The notes beneath the pieces are model-generated. The model ran no database searches and had not been told where the DNA came from. It was given only the letters and a program-made list of their open reading frames with translations. DNA of 64,000 nt from Ceratobasidium sp. AG-K (Eukaryota > Basidiomycota > Agaricomycetes > Cantharellales > Ceratobasidiaceae): assembly GCA_037039685.1 (NCBI GenBank), contig JAWNGF010000006.1:124001-188000 (forward strand). The letters are read 5' to 3'. Shown one piece after another: positions 1-11,289 of this stretch. The position numbers and the translations under genes were made by a program. The first letter of the stretch is position 1. The number at the start of each line of letters is the position of its first letter.

Positions 1-3000
1 TGTGCCATTCGTCTCCGAGACATAAATCGGAATCGTTGATGAAGATGGAACAGTCGTTGCCAATAATAATGAAGTTGGAAAGGTTGCGGAGGGTAAACTC
101 GCTCCGCAGATCAGGGGGCACCCAGAGCAACCGTTGCGAGTCCGAATTGGTAAGCCATCCGTCGCGATTCATGGACAAGTGGTGGTGAGATATGGAACCT
201 GGTTTGGTAGCAACTGCGAGGTCCCATGACCTAATGGTGCCATCAGCCGAGCCAGAGATGACACGTGCACCGTCTGGAGAGAAAACGACCGACTTGACAT
301 CGCTTGTGGAACCCTCGAGCGGGCCAGCCACCGTGGTCCCACTTTGCACGTCCCACACTCGCACTGTATTATCCCTAGAACCAGATACGACGCGCGTTCC
401 ATCGGGCGAGAATGAGACGGACCAGACCCAGTCACTATGGCCTGTGAACGGACCATGGACCACTACGCCGTTGAACGCATCCAACACCCAGATAGTGCAG
501 TCGTACGAGCCAGACACGACTTGCGTCCCATTGGGTGAGAAGGCCACACAGTAGACAGCCCAGCTGTGATAGTAGGTCGTCCAGAGTGGTTCGACACTGT
601 CGTTGGGGTCCCACATTCGTACTGCGCGGTCATATGAGCCTGAGACGAGGCGAGCACCGTCAGGTGAAAATGCAATTGACGTGACCCCGGCGAAGTGACT
701 ATTGAATGGCTCGGCAACCAGTTCGGGTATACGAGTTCCATATTCGGATAGTGCCGTCATGTGATCCGGACGCAACGTGATTACCGTCTGGTGAAAACGT
801 AACCGCCACGACCCAATCGGTGTGTCCCACGAATGGGCCAGCAAGCAAAGCGCCGGTGGAAGTCTCCCATATGCGGAGGGTGCGATCCCGCGAGCCAGAC
901 ACGATGCGTGCTCCGTCTGGTGATCGTGACACCGAGCTGACAGATCTGGTGTGACCCTCGAATGGACCAGCGACGAGCGCTCCATCGTGCGTATCCCAGA
1001 CGCAGATCGTGCGGTCATCCGAGCCGGAGGCAGCGTATGCGCCATCGGGGGATAAGGCGATAGAGTTGATGCCGCCAGTGTGACCCGAAGAATCGGTAAC
1101 GCCTGTCTTCCTGTGGCGTGCGTCCCATACACGGATCGTGCCATCCTCAGAACCGGAGAGAATGCGAGGGCCGTCCACGGCAAAGAGCACCGAGTTGACT
1201 TGGTCGGTGTGCCCCTCGAATGGCCAGCAAGCAATGTCCCACTAGTAGCTTCCCATATCCGAATTGTTTTATCATGTGAACCGGACACAACCAGACCGCC
1301 ATTAGGTGAGAACGAAACCGATGAGACGGCGCCGGTATGACCGACGAATGGGCCAGCGAGCAATACACCCCCTGATACATCCCATACTCTGACTGTTTGG
1401 TCGCCTGAGCAGGACACTAGACGTAGGGCATCAGGAGAATACGCGATAGAGTAGACGGTATCGGTATGCCCGTTGAACAGTCCCCCAACAATTGTGGGTG
1501 TTTGGTGGTCCCAGATACGGATTGAGTAGTCACTTGAGCCAGAGGCAATATGCTTGCCGTCCGGTGAGAATGCGACCGACATCACACCGCCCTGGTGTCC
1601 GTTGAGAGGCTCACCGAGCTGAGTGCCCGAGTGAGCATCCCACATGCGAATAGTATGGTCGTCGGAACCGGAGGCGAGGCAAGCGCCGTCGAGCGAGAAG
1701 GATACCGAGTTTACATTGTGAGTATGACCGCGCAGAGGGCCAGCAATCAAGTGTCCATCACTCGCATCCCAGATACATATCGTCTGATCTGCCGAACCTG
1801 ACGCGATGCGGGAATCGTCGTGAGAGAACGCAACCGAAAGAATTTGTGCCCCGTGTCCCATCAGCGGTCCTATAATGCAGGTACCACTGAATGCATCCCT
1901 GATGCTCACTTCCCTGCTTTGCGGCTGTGAGTGACTGCGCTCCCAATTCAAGCACGGGCCCCAGGTGCGGTCTGGCCTCCGCCTCGATTCCGACCCCGAT
2001 ACAATGCGTTTGCCGTCGCTCGATTGGGCGACGCTATGAACAGCACCCTCAATGACCCAGGTTGCAAGCGCAGGCTTCCCTCTCGCCTCCATGGCTTTAC
2101 CTTCCACCCGTATCAACCCTTGAGTCCGAGGCCAGTATGTTGCCCACACATGACTTGTTTTTGGCGTGAAGGGTAGCGCAGATACGTAGATATGGGGAGT
2201 CGAAAGTGAGATCGGACTGGATGCAAAGGTGATAAGAAAGTTGCGCGCATCGTGTATGAAGTCTTGGAGGTCTGTTGAATTGTAGTCCAGCTGCTGTCCA
2301 TCAGCAGCAGTCCCTGCTTGAGAACCACACCCAGACTCACCGAAATCCAGGCCAGCGCCTGACCTAGCACACCATCACCATGGCCGACGTGCTTTTTCAG
2401 ATTAAGCACCTCTATCCAAGATAAGAATTGATGTTGCATAAACGAGCTCAGGTGATCCATCAATAATACAGATGATGGGCATTTTGCAAGATGGTCGGCC
2501 CAGTATCTGCATGCATAGAACAGTTCGGTTGAGATCACCTTATCGATTCGATCCTGGAGATCTGGTACATCCTGGTCAAGCATATACGACGATTCGAGTC
2601 TGCATATATTGAACTGCAGTGACCGATCCATGGTTCGGAAGCAGCATTCAGCTAGGGAGGCATTTTGCATTACCTCGCTGCAGTAGAACTGCCCAGCACG
2701 TTCTTTGTTGAGCAGAAAGTCAGGAAACGACGCATGTAGCGTAGACACTATATTGGTCGTCTCCGATATGCGCAGAACCGATTGGAGAGGCTGTATCGCA
2801 ACATCGACCGCTTCGGCATCAGGTAAGCTAAGCAGCTGGGCGATCGCTAAGATGGTCAAGGGCTCATTTGCACAAGCAACCGTCCAGAGGACTTGCCGTC
2901 TCAGCGCCAGTTCCTCTTCTTCAAAAATTTCATCATCGAGGGCATTCGATAGGATCGTGATGTACAAGTCGTCGATGTATTTGCGACTTTTGTTCCCCCG

Positions 3001-4747
3001 ACTTGGACTGAGCGTCAGAACGGTCCGCAAACGCTGTCTGTGATTCACGGAGCCTCGGCTGGGAATAATATATCGAACGGCTGTGGCCGCATAGATAAAT
3101 AGACAGCCGGCTCTCTCAACGAGTGCGTTGAGCTCGGAAGGCGTAACTTGGATTGATTGCAGTGCTTCGGCGAGGTATGTCCTGATATCTGCCTGTACCA
3201 GTGACTCATTGATATCGTGTAGCCAGATGACCGAGCGCATGGCACCGCCACTAGTCGTCATGCGTTGGATGATGGCAGGCTCGGGCCGACTAGTAACAAA
3301 GAACTTAATTGGCAGATTTTCTGCATGTTGAAGCAGCATGCTCAGTACCACTTCTGCTCCATGCACGTCGGTGCACTCGTCCAGGGCGTCGATCACCACC
3401 ACCATGCTGTTCGTCATAACTTCGCCTATAGCTGATAGTGGCTTTGAAATGAGGTTCTCGAACTGTGTGCTGATGTCCCGCTTCGCAATGTCCGTGTCCT
3501 CTTCAAGCGCGGTGCAAATTCTGTGCCGGTACGAGTTCGAGTATCGCCCAGGCTGCCCGAGCTGATATGCGATCGTGGGGACAATATTGTTGACGTTCCG
3601 GCATTCCAGCGAGTTGCGAGAGCAAAAGAAGCTAGCGGCGAGTCGTCCATCTTCCTGGAGCCATTTGCACATCGTGTAGGCGATCGTAGTCTTGCCGGTA
3701 CCAGCCATGCCGTTCAGCCAGAAGATCTTCGCTCCGTCTTTATCCCAAGTCCAAGCCCGAGTGTCATCGAGCAGGTGGACCCGAGTGTTCTCTGTACATC
3801 CAACGCGTTTGGCAACTGTGGTGGACAGTGCTGCGTTGTAGTATGCCTCGTGAGTCGGTAAGAGGTCTTTGAGGTGGGCATCCTGTAGCCATGGGTGGTC
3901 TCGATTTTGCTAAATCACGCGAGGGCGTAAGTGCTTACCGTCCACTTTTCCCTTTGTGTTCCCCAGGCACTGATCTCAGCCTGGTATTACTGGATCAGGG
4001 TGTAGGTCGCGACCGTAGAGCTTAGCTGCTCACCTGCAAGTTTCTGAATTGATTTCTTACCTCTTGGAAGCACCTCAGCACGAAATTCCCCTTGCCCTCT
4101 TCCGTGAACATTTGAGCGTCTCGCGAGTGGCTTTGGAGGGTTTCAATTCCTTGTATTTGATATGTGATGGACCTACACGCTGATTTAACAGACTGCAAAC
4201 GAGCTACTGAGTAGCATTCCACTCACTCTACAGTTTCGAGAATCACCTGTGGTACGTTCCGGGGGTTCGAATCAATGAAAGGTTTCCAGAGCACAGGTAT
4301 TAGGTTGGTCAGTTCGGATAGAAGATCTTTATAATCATCCTGTGTTTTCTCTCTGATCTAGTGTATTCGTTTCAGTGGTTGAGCAAAATACTACGAAATT
4401 GAGGAGCGTACAGGCAGATAGTCAAGGCATTTTTCCAATCTACCGACCACAGATTGAACTTGGGCCAGTCCATTCAACCTGACCTCCTGTTTTTTGAGCA
4501 CACCCTTGAGCCTAGTCCGTTCCGCCAGGAGGGCACCGCTTGCAGTCGTTTGCTCAGGCCGTATGGCCGTTGGTGAGCTCGCTCGAGCGGGCGTCGAGCT
4601 GCGTCCAACTGGAGAATTGCGATTGGGTGTCGGCGTATTCGATGAGTAAGGACTAGCGCGGTGCTTCGGCTGCGGTGAATCGATGCGTAGCTGGCTACCC
4701 CGCTGAGGTTCTGATTCGGATGCCATCGTGTCCTCTGTTTGAGTCAT
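1..4747 (-). CDS. NACHT-WD40 NLR-like protein, multi-exon, 3' end just outside window
   Basis: Fungal NLR-type STAND ATPase, a family implicated in non-self recognition and heterokaryon incompatibility (family knowledge); cytosolic. Exons I infer: 4747-4412, 4339-4247, 4192-4034, 3980-3939, 3882-2341 and 2293 onward. Introns are 4340-4411, 4193-4246, 3981-4033, 3883-3938 and 2294-2340 (47-72 nt, GT-AG), and every exon is a multiple of three. Order: Ser/Pro-rich N terminus, helical region, NACHT with P-loop GMAGTGKTT near 3700 and Walker B VVVIDALDE near 3390, winged-helix-like region, then about ten WD40 repeats (about 1930 to 240) and a C-terminal tail with LLWVPPDLRS. Two small frame breaks interrupt the propeller: one missing base near 1222 and a net shift near 722; all else is open. 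Either a recent pseudogene or assembly indels. The start at 4747 is the first ATG of exon 1. Confidence 0.85.
240..1935 (-). repeat. WD40 repeat array within the NLR
   Basis: About ten tandem units of roughly 42 codons, each with an FSPDG-like turn, a SGS(x)D core and an (I/V)(R/W)(V/I)WD end, read on the minus strand. Repeats change frame at about 1222 and about 722. These arrays diversify by unit exchange in related NLRs (family knowledge); similarity between units here is moderate, so no very recent homogenisation is evident. Confidence 0.85.
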
Positions 4748-5574
4748 GGTCGAGAGGTGAGATAGGGAAAAATTCCGATGACAAGTATACTGGGGACTAG
4801 GGTGCAGTCACTGGGGAATGCACTGACCTTAACCTAATTTTCCAATCGAAGCTTGGTCATCCCAGGTCAAGCGCCTAAGGCTGGCCGCTGCATGTGCCGC
4901 TCATCGTATCTGACCGGGTTATATCAGCACTGTAAATACCTTGTCGAATGTGACTAGCTGGCACATGATCTGAGTAACGTAGCATATGTGCAATGCAGCC
5001 GAACTAAACTGACATGGGAATGTTGCGGCCCGGCTTCCCCAGCCACTAGCTGCGACTGGACTCGTATCTCCCGGCCCGGGTCGATAAAGAACAATAGGGA
5101 GGGTTGGATACGTGTGCCGTCATATGTAGGTCGTACGGAATAGGGGGTTCCACCGGCGATTAAAATTTGTCCTTGATTTACCAAAATAGTCTTAATTCGA
5201 TGTATTAATCAATCAATTCGAACTTATATGACAAGTATGGAACAGGAGGGTTCCGGAAAAAGTACAGAAAAGAGTTAGATGAATTTTGTAGTGCTCGGGC
5301 CACAAGTCAAACAAAAGAAAAATCGGAAAAGCGGGAAGAGTGGGCTGATCGATGACAGGTGTTGGACGGTTGATGACGGGGGTATCGTCAAGACTGTAGC
5401 ATATCGCTTCGCTTGTTGAGCATGCCAATGCTACACAAGAGCCAACTCACCTCAATATAGCGACAAAAACCAAGCGTTGTATTAGTGATTTCGGAGTTCT
5501 ACGGGTTAAGAACTGTCACTTTGGCGCGGATATAAGTTAACAGGGATGTACCAAGCAGATGGTGTCTCACCAAC
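4748..5574. promoter_or_regulatory. Divergent intergenic region between the NLR and the 5575 gene
   Basis: 827 bp between two divergently transcribed start codons, so it should hold both promoters. A TATAAG at 5531-5536 lies about 40 nt upstream of the ATG at 5575. No credible gene was found in it; short ORFs around 4954-5184 and 5213-5428 have no domain-like features. Confidence 0.45.
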
Positions 5575-6903
5575 ATGTCTTTCGACTCAGCCCCCATCCC
5601 GCTGCAGGCCTTCGCTGTTGACAATCCCCTACCAGACCCTCCGCTTCCTCCCTTGGTGTTCTCGGCTGCAGATGTGGCCTCGCTTGCATCCCAGGTAGCT
5701 GGGCATCTACTGGGACAGCCAGGAGGTGTTCCTGGCTCTCTGGATGTTAATCTGCTGGCCACCCAGGTTGCATCGCAGCTGAACTTGAACCAACTGGTGG
5801 TAGCACCGACTGGTGTTGCTCGATCACAAAATGGATATAAATGCGCACCATTGCAGGTCAGTCGAGTGTTTTGTGGACTCGGATGTTTGCTCACCCAAGC
5901 CTAGCAAATCCTCACACGTATCTTGAAAGAGGGACTTGGGCCAGTAAACTGTCCGATATTGGTTCGGATCGGCAGCCTGGCACGATGGGAACCAGCGACA
6001 ACCCAGCTCTTGACGACGACGACGAGTCCTACTGGGTGTTCAACTGGTCAAACTTTAATCATCGGGACAATCAGGTGTACCTTGAAAGGCTTCGTACTGA
6101 GGCCCGGAATGATAGAATGGCAAGTACTATAAGTTGGTGATCAGCCCGAGTTCTCTAACACACTGTCACTTACAGACCAAGGAGCTGCTTTGCCGGGGGG
6201 ATATTACTGAGAATGACCTCTCGGACCTCTCGATCAACAAGCTGTTGCATTCAACGTGGGCCAATGCCCGAGCCAATGTTGCACAGAACACTGACCCAAC
6301 AGGGGAACGCCTGAGGAAGCAGAAGCTCAACAAGGAACGGAATAAATCAAAGGAAAGGAGGAGGGCGGTAAGTATATTCAGGGAAATGTAAATAGTATCT
6401 CACTTTTGTTCTATTAGCTGGCAGCACTTCGAGCTCTAGCTGCAGAGAGCCGTACCTGGCAAGGGAGGGCAATCCCAGTCGAATTCTTTTCACCCGAGTT
6501 CCACTCAGATGGCGAGCGCGACCCAGAACCAACCAGCATCGCAGATATTGAACCCCCCATCAATCATATGCGATATTGTGATCTCTGTGGAGGTGCAAGC
6601 CTCAAAATGATCACCCCACCATGGAGGAAAGTGGAAGTAAGTCGCTGTGTTCATTTTGCGGACTATGTGACACTAACACACCTGTAGTTTACCGAGCTGT
6701 TTCATCAGCTCACTAAGTGGGGACATGCTGATCATGGGTCAAGACCCCAGCTCTCTTGTTACTACCACACAACCACTCGTCGGCTCAAGGTTGATGAAAT
6801 ACCAGATGAGATCCCTCATTGTATGCTCAAGGACTGGGTTTACACAGATGTGATGGATGATGCAAAGTGCGCATTGGTGCATCCAAGCCCCCCCAGTTGG
6901 TAG
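5575..6903 (+). CDS. Uncharacterised fungal protein, five exons
   Basis: Not recognised. Exons I infer: 5575-5856, 5976-6119, 6176-6367, 6418-6636 and 6688-6903; all are multiples of three, giving about 350 residues. Introns 3 (6368-6417) and 4 (6637-6687) are GTAAGT...AG. Intron 2 (6120-6175) starts GCAAGT, a GC-AG intron. Intron 1 (5857-5975) is the least certain. The protein has a Pro/Leu/Val-rich N terminus, an acidic DDDD stretch followed by a Tyr/Trp segment, a strongly basic helix (about 6300-6366), a CDLCGG motif that could be half of a zinc site, and a C-terminal part rich in His, Cys and Trp. It ends 180 bp before the tail of a convergent Tnp2 gene and could be a companion gene of that transposon; this is only an inference from position. 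Confidence 0.6.
6120..6175 (+). other. Probable GC-AG intron
   Basis: The reading frame passes from ...NDRM to TKELL only if the intron starts at GCAAGT (6120) and ends at ACAG (6175). Using the nearby GTACTA as donor leads to an early stop downstream. GC-AG introns are a known minority class in fungi. Confidence 0.55.
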
Positions 6904-7083
6904 GTTGAGACCTCGGAAACAGAAACATAGCTACAGTTAAGAGTTTAATGTATACTGAAACCAATATTTGAACCTGTGAAAAATAAATGAATTAGTATTT
7001 GAGTTGAACACAAAGTGTGGGAGTGTGGGAACATTGACATATGAACAAGCCACGACTACATTGATCACTACTAGCAATATATA
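6904..7083. other. Short convergent intergenic gap
   Basis: 180 A/T-rich bases between the stop of the plus-strand gene and the end of the minus-strand Tnp2 pseudogene. No gene, TIR or other element could be recognised in it. Confidence 0.4.
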
Positions 7084-9250
7084 TCAATACTTCTGTATGC
7101 AAATGTGGTCAAAACTTACCCGAACAATAGGTATAGTGACCCACAAGGTGTGGTCACCAAGCACTATTGTAGATTGTGCACAAAGTGCAATCATATCCAA
7201 GAGGGGAATGATGTCGATTGAGGGCATATAGTGTCCAAACAGGTGTTGACGGATGCTGAGGGGACCACTATGTATGAAATGAGGATTTAATACATAATTC
7301 AGCATGACCTGAAACTCACCTGACATCCATCCAAAGTTGCAAGGCTGCCTCTGCAAATCCATTTGCTGTCCCAACATACCATCGCATTTTGAGGAATAAC
7401 TCGGTTTTGTCATAACCGTCAACAGCATGTGTGTGCAAATACTTCACATACATCACCCACATGAATATCATACTTGGCGCCAACAAGAACTTTGGCCTTG
7501 ACAATCCCGTTCTGAGAGAACGGGTGAACCTGTCGCCCAGCAACAATGACATATGAATAAGCCTTCACTTCTTTTGAAAGGACCTCTAAGGTTCCAGGAG
7601 AGTGAACGGAGAGGCAAAAATGGGAATGCCGATATTTGGGGCAAAGATACTGGAAGATGACGGAGTGTTCCAAGTCTGTGAGCATACAAACAGATGACTG
7701 GCAGCTGAGGGCATTATCTAAATGTTGTTAGATCAATACAACCAGGAGATTGATTGGGGCGTTACACACCAGCCACTGAGCACAAGGTTGCCACAGTTCC
7801 TCAAAGATCAGTTGAACCTGTGGACAAGGCTATTCTAGCCCAGGGGGCCAAGGTGTCAGTTTCACTGCTAGAAATCGATTGAAGCTATGATAAAATGTAT
7901 ATTTACACCAGTTGATGAACTTGAAAAGGAATCAGTGATATGGGGCATACCCAAACATGTGACTCCTGATTTCGGAAATATGCATTTGTGATGCTCTCCT
8001 CCATCTTGCCATGTTTATGACGGTTTTTGTCGACCGATTTTAATCGTTTGTTAAGGCGTTCACTTCCATAGGCCCAAATCTGAGCCAGTGGGCCATACTC
8101 ATAGCATTGATCAGGAGTGTGCAACACGATGTGATGATTTGGTGCCATGTTTTCAGCACCCCGTTTCTAGTGATTTGAATGCGTTAGTGAGCCAGAGGAT
8201 ACAGATCTAGAAACAGGGGAAATACCTTGGAAAAATTGTTCAGATATTTAATCAAGTATTCCTTCCTGAGTTCTACTTGAGTGTGGCCAATTGTGTGTCC
8301 AGTCAAGTTGTGTATTGCAAGGCTAAGGTAACATATTGCCTCAGCGTTGTGTGGCTGAAATGATGTGAGTGTTGCTGCTTGCATACTAAAGCGTTGTTCA
8401 ACATGTTTGAGGTCCACAGCTTCATCTTCTTCTTTGCCATTGACCATGGTGTGGACTTGCTTTGATTTTCCTTTTGACTGACAGGGTTTGTGTGGTGCCA
8501 TTGGAAGAGGTGTGGCAGCATCAACAAGATGCGAATTCATGGCCCCTAAGGATCTCCCAGTTGCTTGGCAAATTGCCAATGTTTGTGCATATTCCTGCTT
8601 TTGATGTTGGTATTCCTCCATGGCATGTTGATCTGCTGAAGAAACATTGATTTTACCCCAGATAACTGGGATCTGATCATAGGCGTCTTCCTACCAGTGT
8701 ATAATGTGTTTATAACACTCACTGCAATTGGGAAAATGACCAATATGGGGGTGCAAAGCTGATCAGCTGTAAGCAAGCCTCCTTCCTTTACTCCAGTCTT
8801 ATCTGGAGGTTGACCAAGGAAATCTGGCAGCTTGGTCTAAGATATCTTAGCCAGCTTCAAGTCTCTGAGATTGAAGTGCCCACCTGTTTGATACTATTGT
8901 GTAATTCATCAAACTCAAGACCTTTCCCCTCACGCATATGTGTAAATCCAGCCCAGACCCATTGTAATTGCCACTTGACTATCCCTAGTAACAAGTCAGC
9001 CTGCTGGGGTGTACACAGGTGCTAAGGCACACCTACCAAGGAAAAAACAATGCATAGGATCTACAATCATCATTTGTGCACCATCCCAATATGGTAGTCA
9101 GAGTAGTGCGCTATATCTATACTCAGCTGGTTCCCGCTCAGAATAGCAAGTCCAGACAAACTTATCTTGTTGGTTTGCATTGCAAATCCATAGATATTCC
9201 CTTGCAGCCTTTCAATGCTCATGCGCTGTCCAAGGCTTGTGAACTAATAG
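7084..9250 (-). pseudogene. Tnp2-type transposase, C-terminal part (interrupted gene)
   Basis: C-terminal two thirds of a CACTA/Tnp2-type transposase-related gene, in several exons. From 9250 down: a segment with YRYSALL-stop-LPYWD and VDPMH (about 9040-9150), a LLTADQL block (about 8760), an insert rich in Lys/Gln, then AICYLSLAIHNLTGHTIG, an APNHHIVLH...YGPL...ERLNKRLKS block (about 8020-8140), and a C-terminal region ending near PLLDMIALCAQ. These match the usual order of agaricomycete Tnp2 proteins (family knowledge). TGA codons sit where Arg is expected, as CGA to TGA changes would give. The 5' part lies at 44639-45238; Y1 inserted exactly between the two, duplicating aatag. Confidence 0.75.
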
Positions 9251-9748
9251 TGTTGTGACCTATCCCTCCCTCTCTCTCTGTGTGCGGTCTTGTGGCTTGT
9301 ACTGGCGCCTTAAGTGCCCTTTCCCTTTGTTGAGCCCTCTCCCTTGTTTAGTAAGGTGTATGGATGATGTGTCACCATGAGTCATATGACTCATGCTGTT
9401 TTCTATTGGCTGGCCTGCACAGCCCCCTTTATGGCTTGTACTTTGACTCAGACCTGTGACTCATGTATTTACTATGACTCACTTGTTTTCTGAGTATATA
9501 TACTGGCTTGCAAGCATGGTCATCCCCAGCTTGCTTTGCCTTGTCAACTCTCCCTGCAGTGTGATCAGAGGCACTTGGCTACTTAGCCTTCAGCACAGCC
9601 ACTTGGACTTAGGAGCTAGTGACTTGTACTGACAAGACTAGTGTTTGTCCACCTTAGTGATAGAGTCTTAGAAGACTTATCACATATTGTTCCCACATCT
9701 CAAAGGCCATTAGCGGTCGTCAACCATAAGCATTAGCAGGTTGTGACA
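9251..9748 (+). repeat. Y1 5' LTR
   Basis: Begins TGTTGTGACC and ends GGTTGTGACA. Contains five TGASTCA sites, including the 18-bp palindrome ATGAGTCATATGACTCAT (9377-9394), an inverted CCAAT box, a TATATATA at 9495-9502 and AGCTTGCTTTGC at 9528-9539, which is complementary to the PBS at 9751-9762. Confidence 0.92.
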
Positions 9749-9750
9749 TT

Positions 9751-9762
9751 GCAAAGCAAGCT
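9751..9762 (+). promoter_or_regulatory. Y1 putative self-complementary primer-binding site
   Basis: GCAAAGCAAGCT, two bases after the LTR end, is the exact reverse complement of AGCTTGCTTTGC at 9528-9539 in the same LTR. Confidence 0.65.
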
Positions 9763-9804
9763 CTTAGTACACTGAGCCATGAGAAAACAAGGTCACATGA
9801 CAAC

Positions 9805-10025
9805 ATGGACAATTGATCCTCAAGTACAGCATCTCAAAGGAGCAAGGCTGCAACAGCAACAATAGTTGAAATCCAATCAAACCCCTCAAGGGGAGCAAGG
9901 GAGCAGGCAGGTGATTGGACAGCACCACTTAGAAGTGCCAGCCGCGCATCAAGACCCCCTTCTACCAACATCCCAGGAGGCATCAGCAACATTATCAAAA
10001 CATCAGGAACTCAAGAAGGAACCAG
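9805..10025 (+). pseudogene. gag: Y1 gag, N-terminal fragment
   Basis: Starts ATG GAC AAT TGA where Y2 has ATG GAC AAT CGA, so the fourth codon is a stop from a C-to-T change. It continues as the Gag N terminus until X1 interrupts it at 10026; the TSD accag marks the break. Confidence 0.8.
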
Positions 10026-10483
10026 TGTCGTAAGCTTCTTCTTGGTGGCTATGAGAGGAGCCGCGATGGAGAGTGGACGGCACTAAGACCTAAGTGACCT
10101 CTTGAGCCGCAACACACTTAAGTGTCTGTAGGCTCTTGAGGGTAGGGGTGGTTCTAAGTGTCACTCAAAGGGAATGTTTTGACAAGACAAAACAAGCTGG
10201 GGTTGCCAGGCTTGTTGGTCCTCTATATATATTCAGGAGAAGGCCGAGTCATACAAGGTGCAGCCACACGAGTCATACATAACAGCCAGTCAGGAGTGTC
10301 CATGTGAGTCATGCTGTATGAACAGACATGACTCGTACAAAGCACAGCCGCGTTACACAATGTAACAGAATAACCACAAGAAAGTGGCAACGCGGCAAAT
10401 GGAAACGGGGAACGTAACACAAAGAGGGAAGACAGGCGGGCGCGACAACGGGCAAGTCCGATGGAGTGAGCTAGCTCACGACA
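10026..10483 (-). repeat. X1 3' LTR
   Basis: Plus-strand view begins TGTCGTAAGC and ends GCTCACGACA, followed by the complement of the AGGGGGGAG polypurine tract. Confidence 0.9.
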
Positions 10484-10524
10484 TTACTCCCCCCTAAGAG
10501 TCCGTTTGGGGGACCTGAACGGAC

Positions 10525-11289
10525 CTACTGCACTGCACAGTCCCTTTCCTTCTTTCGCATATGTTCTTCTAACCCCTCCTCGTCCTCCAAGGTCAGGTCG
10601 ATGGGATTGAAAACGGTGTTTCCTGGTTTGTCCAAGAATTTCTCCCATTCTTCCCAGGTCTCCTCCTTTGTCCAGTCTGCCTTGGTCCAGTCCAAAACCC
10701 TCTTCTGGACCTCCACAAACTCCTCGTCCCACTGTCGCACATTGGGCTCTGCTTCCTTCCATGCCGACACATCAGTCTCCTCCCTTTTCCACCAGTAAGG
10801 TTCCCATTTGATCTTCTCCTTCTGGTATCTTCCCCTCTCCATCCTCCAGTTGCTCAGGTCCTTCTTGTAGTTGGCATCCCAAGCGTCGTTCCACCTGGGT
10901 CGGAGTGTTGGCGGTCTACCATCATATCCTGGCACCCACTTGCTTGAGTATGCTCCTTCTGGTCCCCATTCCACGACTCCGAGCATATGGGTGGAGAGGA
11001 GGACGACCTCCGAGACCTGGAACGCTGTGCACCCTTGGCAAACTAAGATGTCCTTTTGTAGGAGTTGCATGCGTGTTGGCCATTTCTTTCCAACCCACTG
11101 GAATTCTCCCAGGTCCGAGTGCAAAATGTTGTCCGACGCCCTAAAGTGCATTCTGCCAGAGCTTTGTTGGGACCTTTTGAAGACGTAAAGAGTGGCCCCA
11201 GCGTCCAGGATTCTCGCCGTGGCGAATGCTGGTCCATCAAGAACGCGGGTGAGGTTGTTGGCGATGGTGGAGCGGGAGACGGCAGGCAT
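10525..11289 (-). CDS. X1 ORF3, uncharacterised 254-residue protein
   Basis: Third ORF of family X, start ATG at 11289 (MPAVSRSTIANN), open to 10525. Same length, without indels, as in X2, X3 and X4. Features: basic N-terminal segment, a CxGC motif at about residues 84-87 (CQGC here, CRGC in the other copies), and a Trp- and Glu/Lys-rich C-terminal half (for example WKEAEPNVRQWDEEF). No transmembrane segment or signal peptide is seen. It stays open although X1 has lost most of pol. No function is recognised. Confidence 0.8.
   Translation of the reverse strand: MPAVSRSTIANNLTRVLDGPAFATARILDAGATLYVFKRSQQSSGRMHFRASDNILHSDLGEFQWVGKKWPTRMQLLQKDILVCQGCTAFQVSEVVLLSTHMLGVVEWGPEGAYSSKWVPGYDGRPPTLRPRWNDAWDANYKKDLSNWRMERGRYQKEKIKWEPYWWKREETDVSAWKEAEPNVRQWDEEFVEVQKRVLDWTKADWTKEETWEEWEKFLDKPGNTVFNPIDLTLEDEEGLEEHMRKKERDCAVQ

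Noticed and set aside
240..1930. Tandem repeats as a minisatellite or CRISPR-like array
   Set aside because: The units are protein-coding WD40 repeats of about 126 bp with diverged sequence and no constant repeat/spacer pattern.
4954..5428. Short ORFs in the NLR upstream region
   Set aside because: No domain, no conserved start context, no splice pattern; consistent with chance ORFs in intergenic DNA.
6950..7083. CACTA-type terminal inverted repeat of the Tnp2 element
   Set aside because: Only short CACTA-like strings were seen and no partner repeat lies in the window; not supportable.
9751..9762. PBS for a host tRNA primer
   Set aside because: It lacks an obvious TGG start complementary to a tRNA CCA end, while a full 12-nt match to the element's own LTR exists. 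A tRNA search could not be run here.
10223..10420. Conserved 65-74 codon ORF repeated in every X LTR (also 14554-14751, 28103-28300, 43024-43221, 62655-62852)
   Set aside because: It recurs because the LTR recurs. It is antisense or sense depending on the copy, spans the promoter and TATA region, and has no protein-like features.
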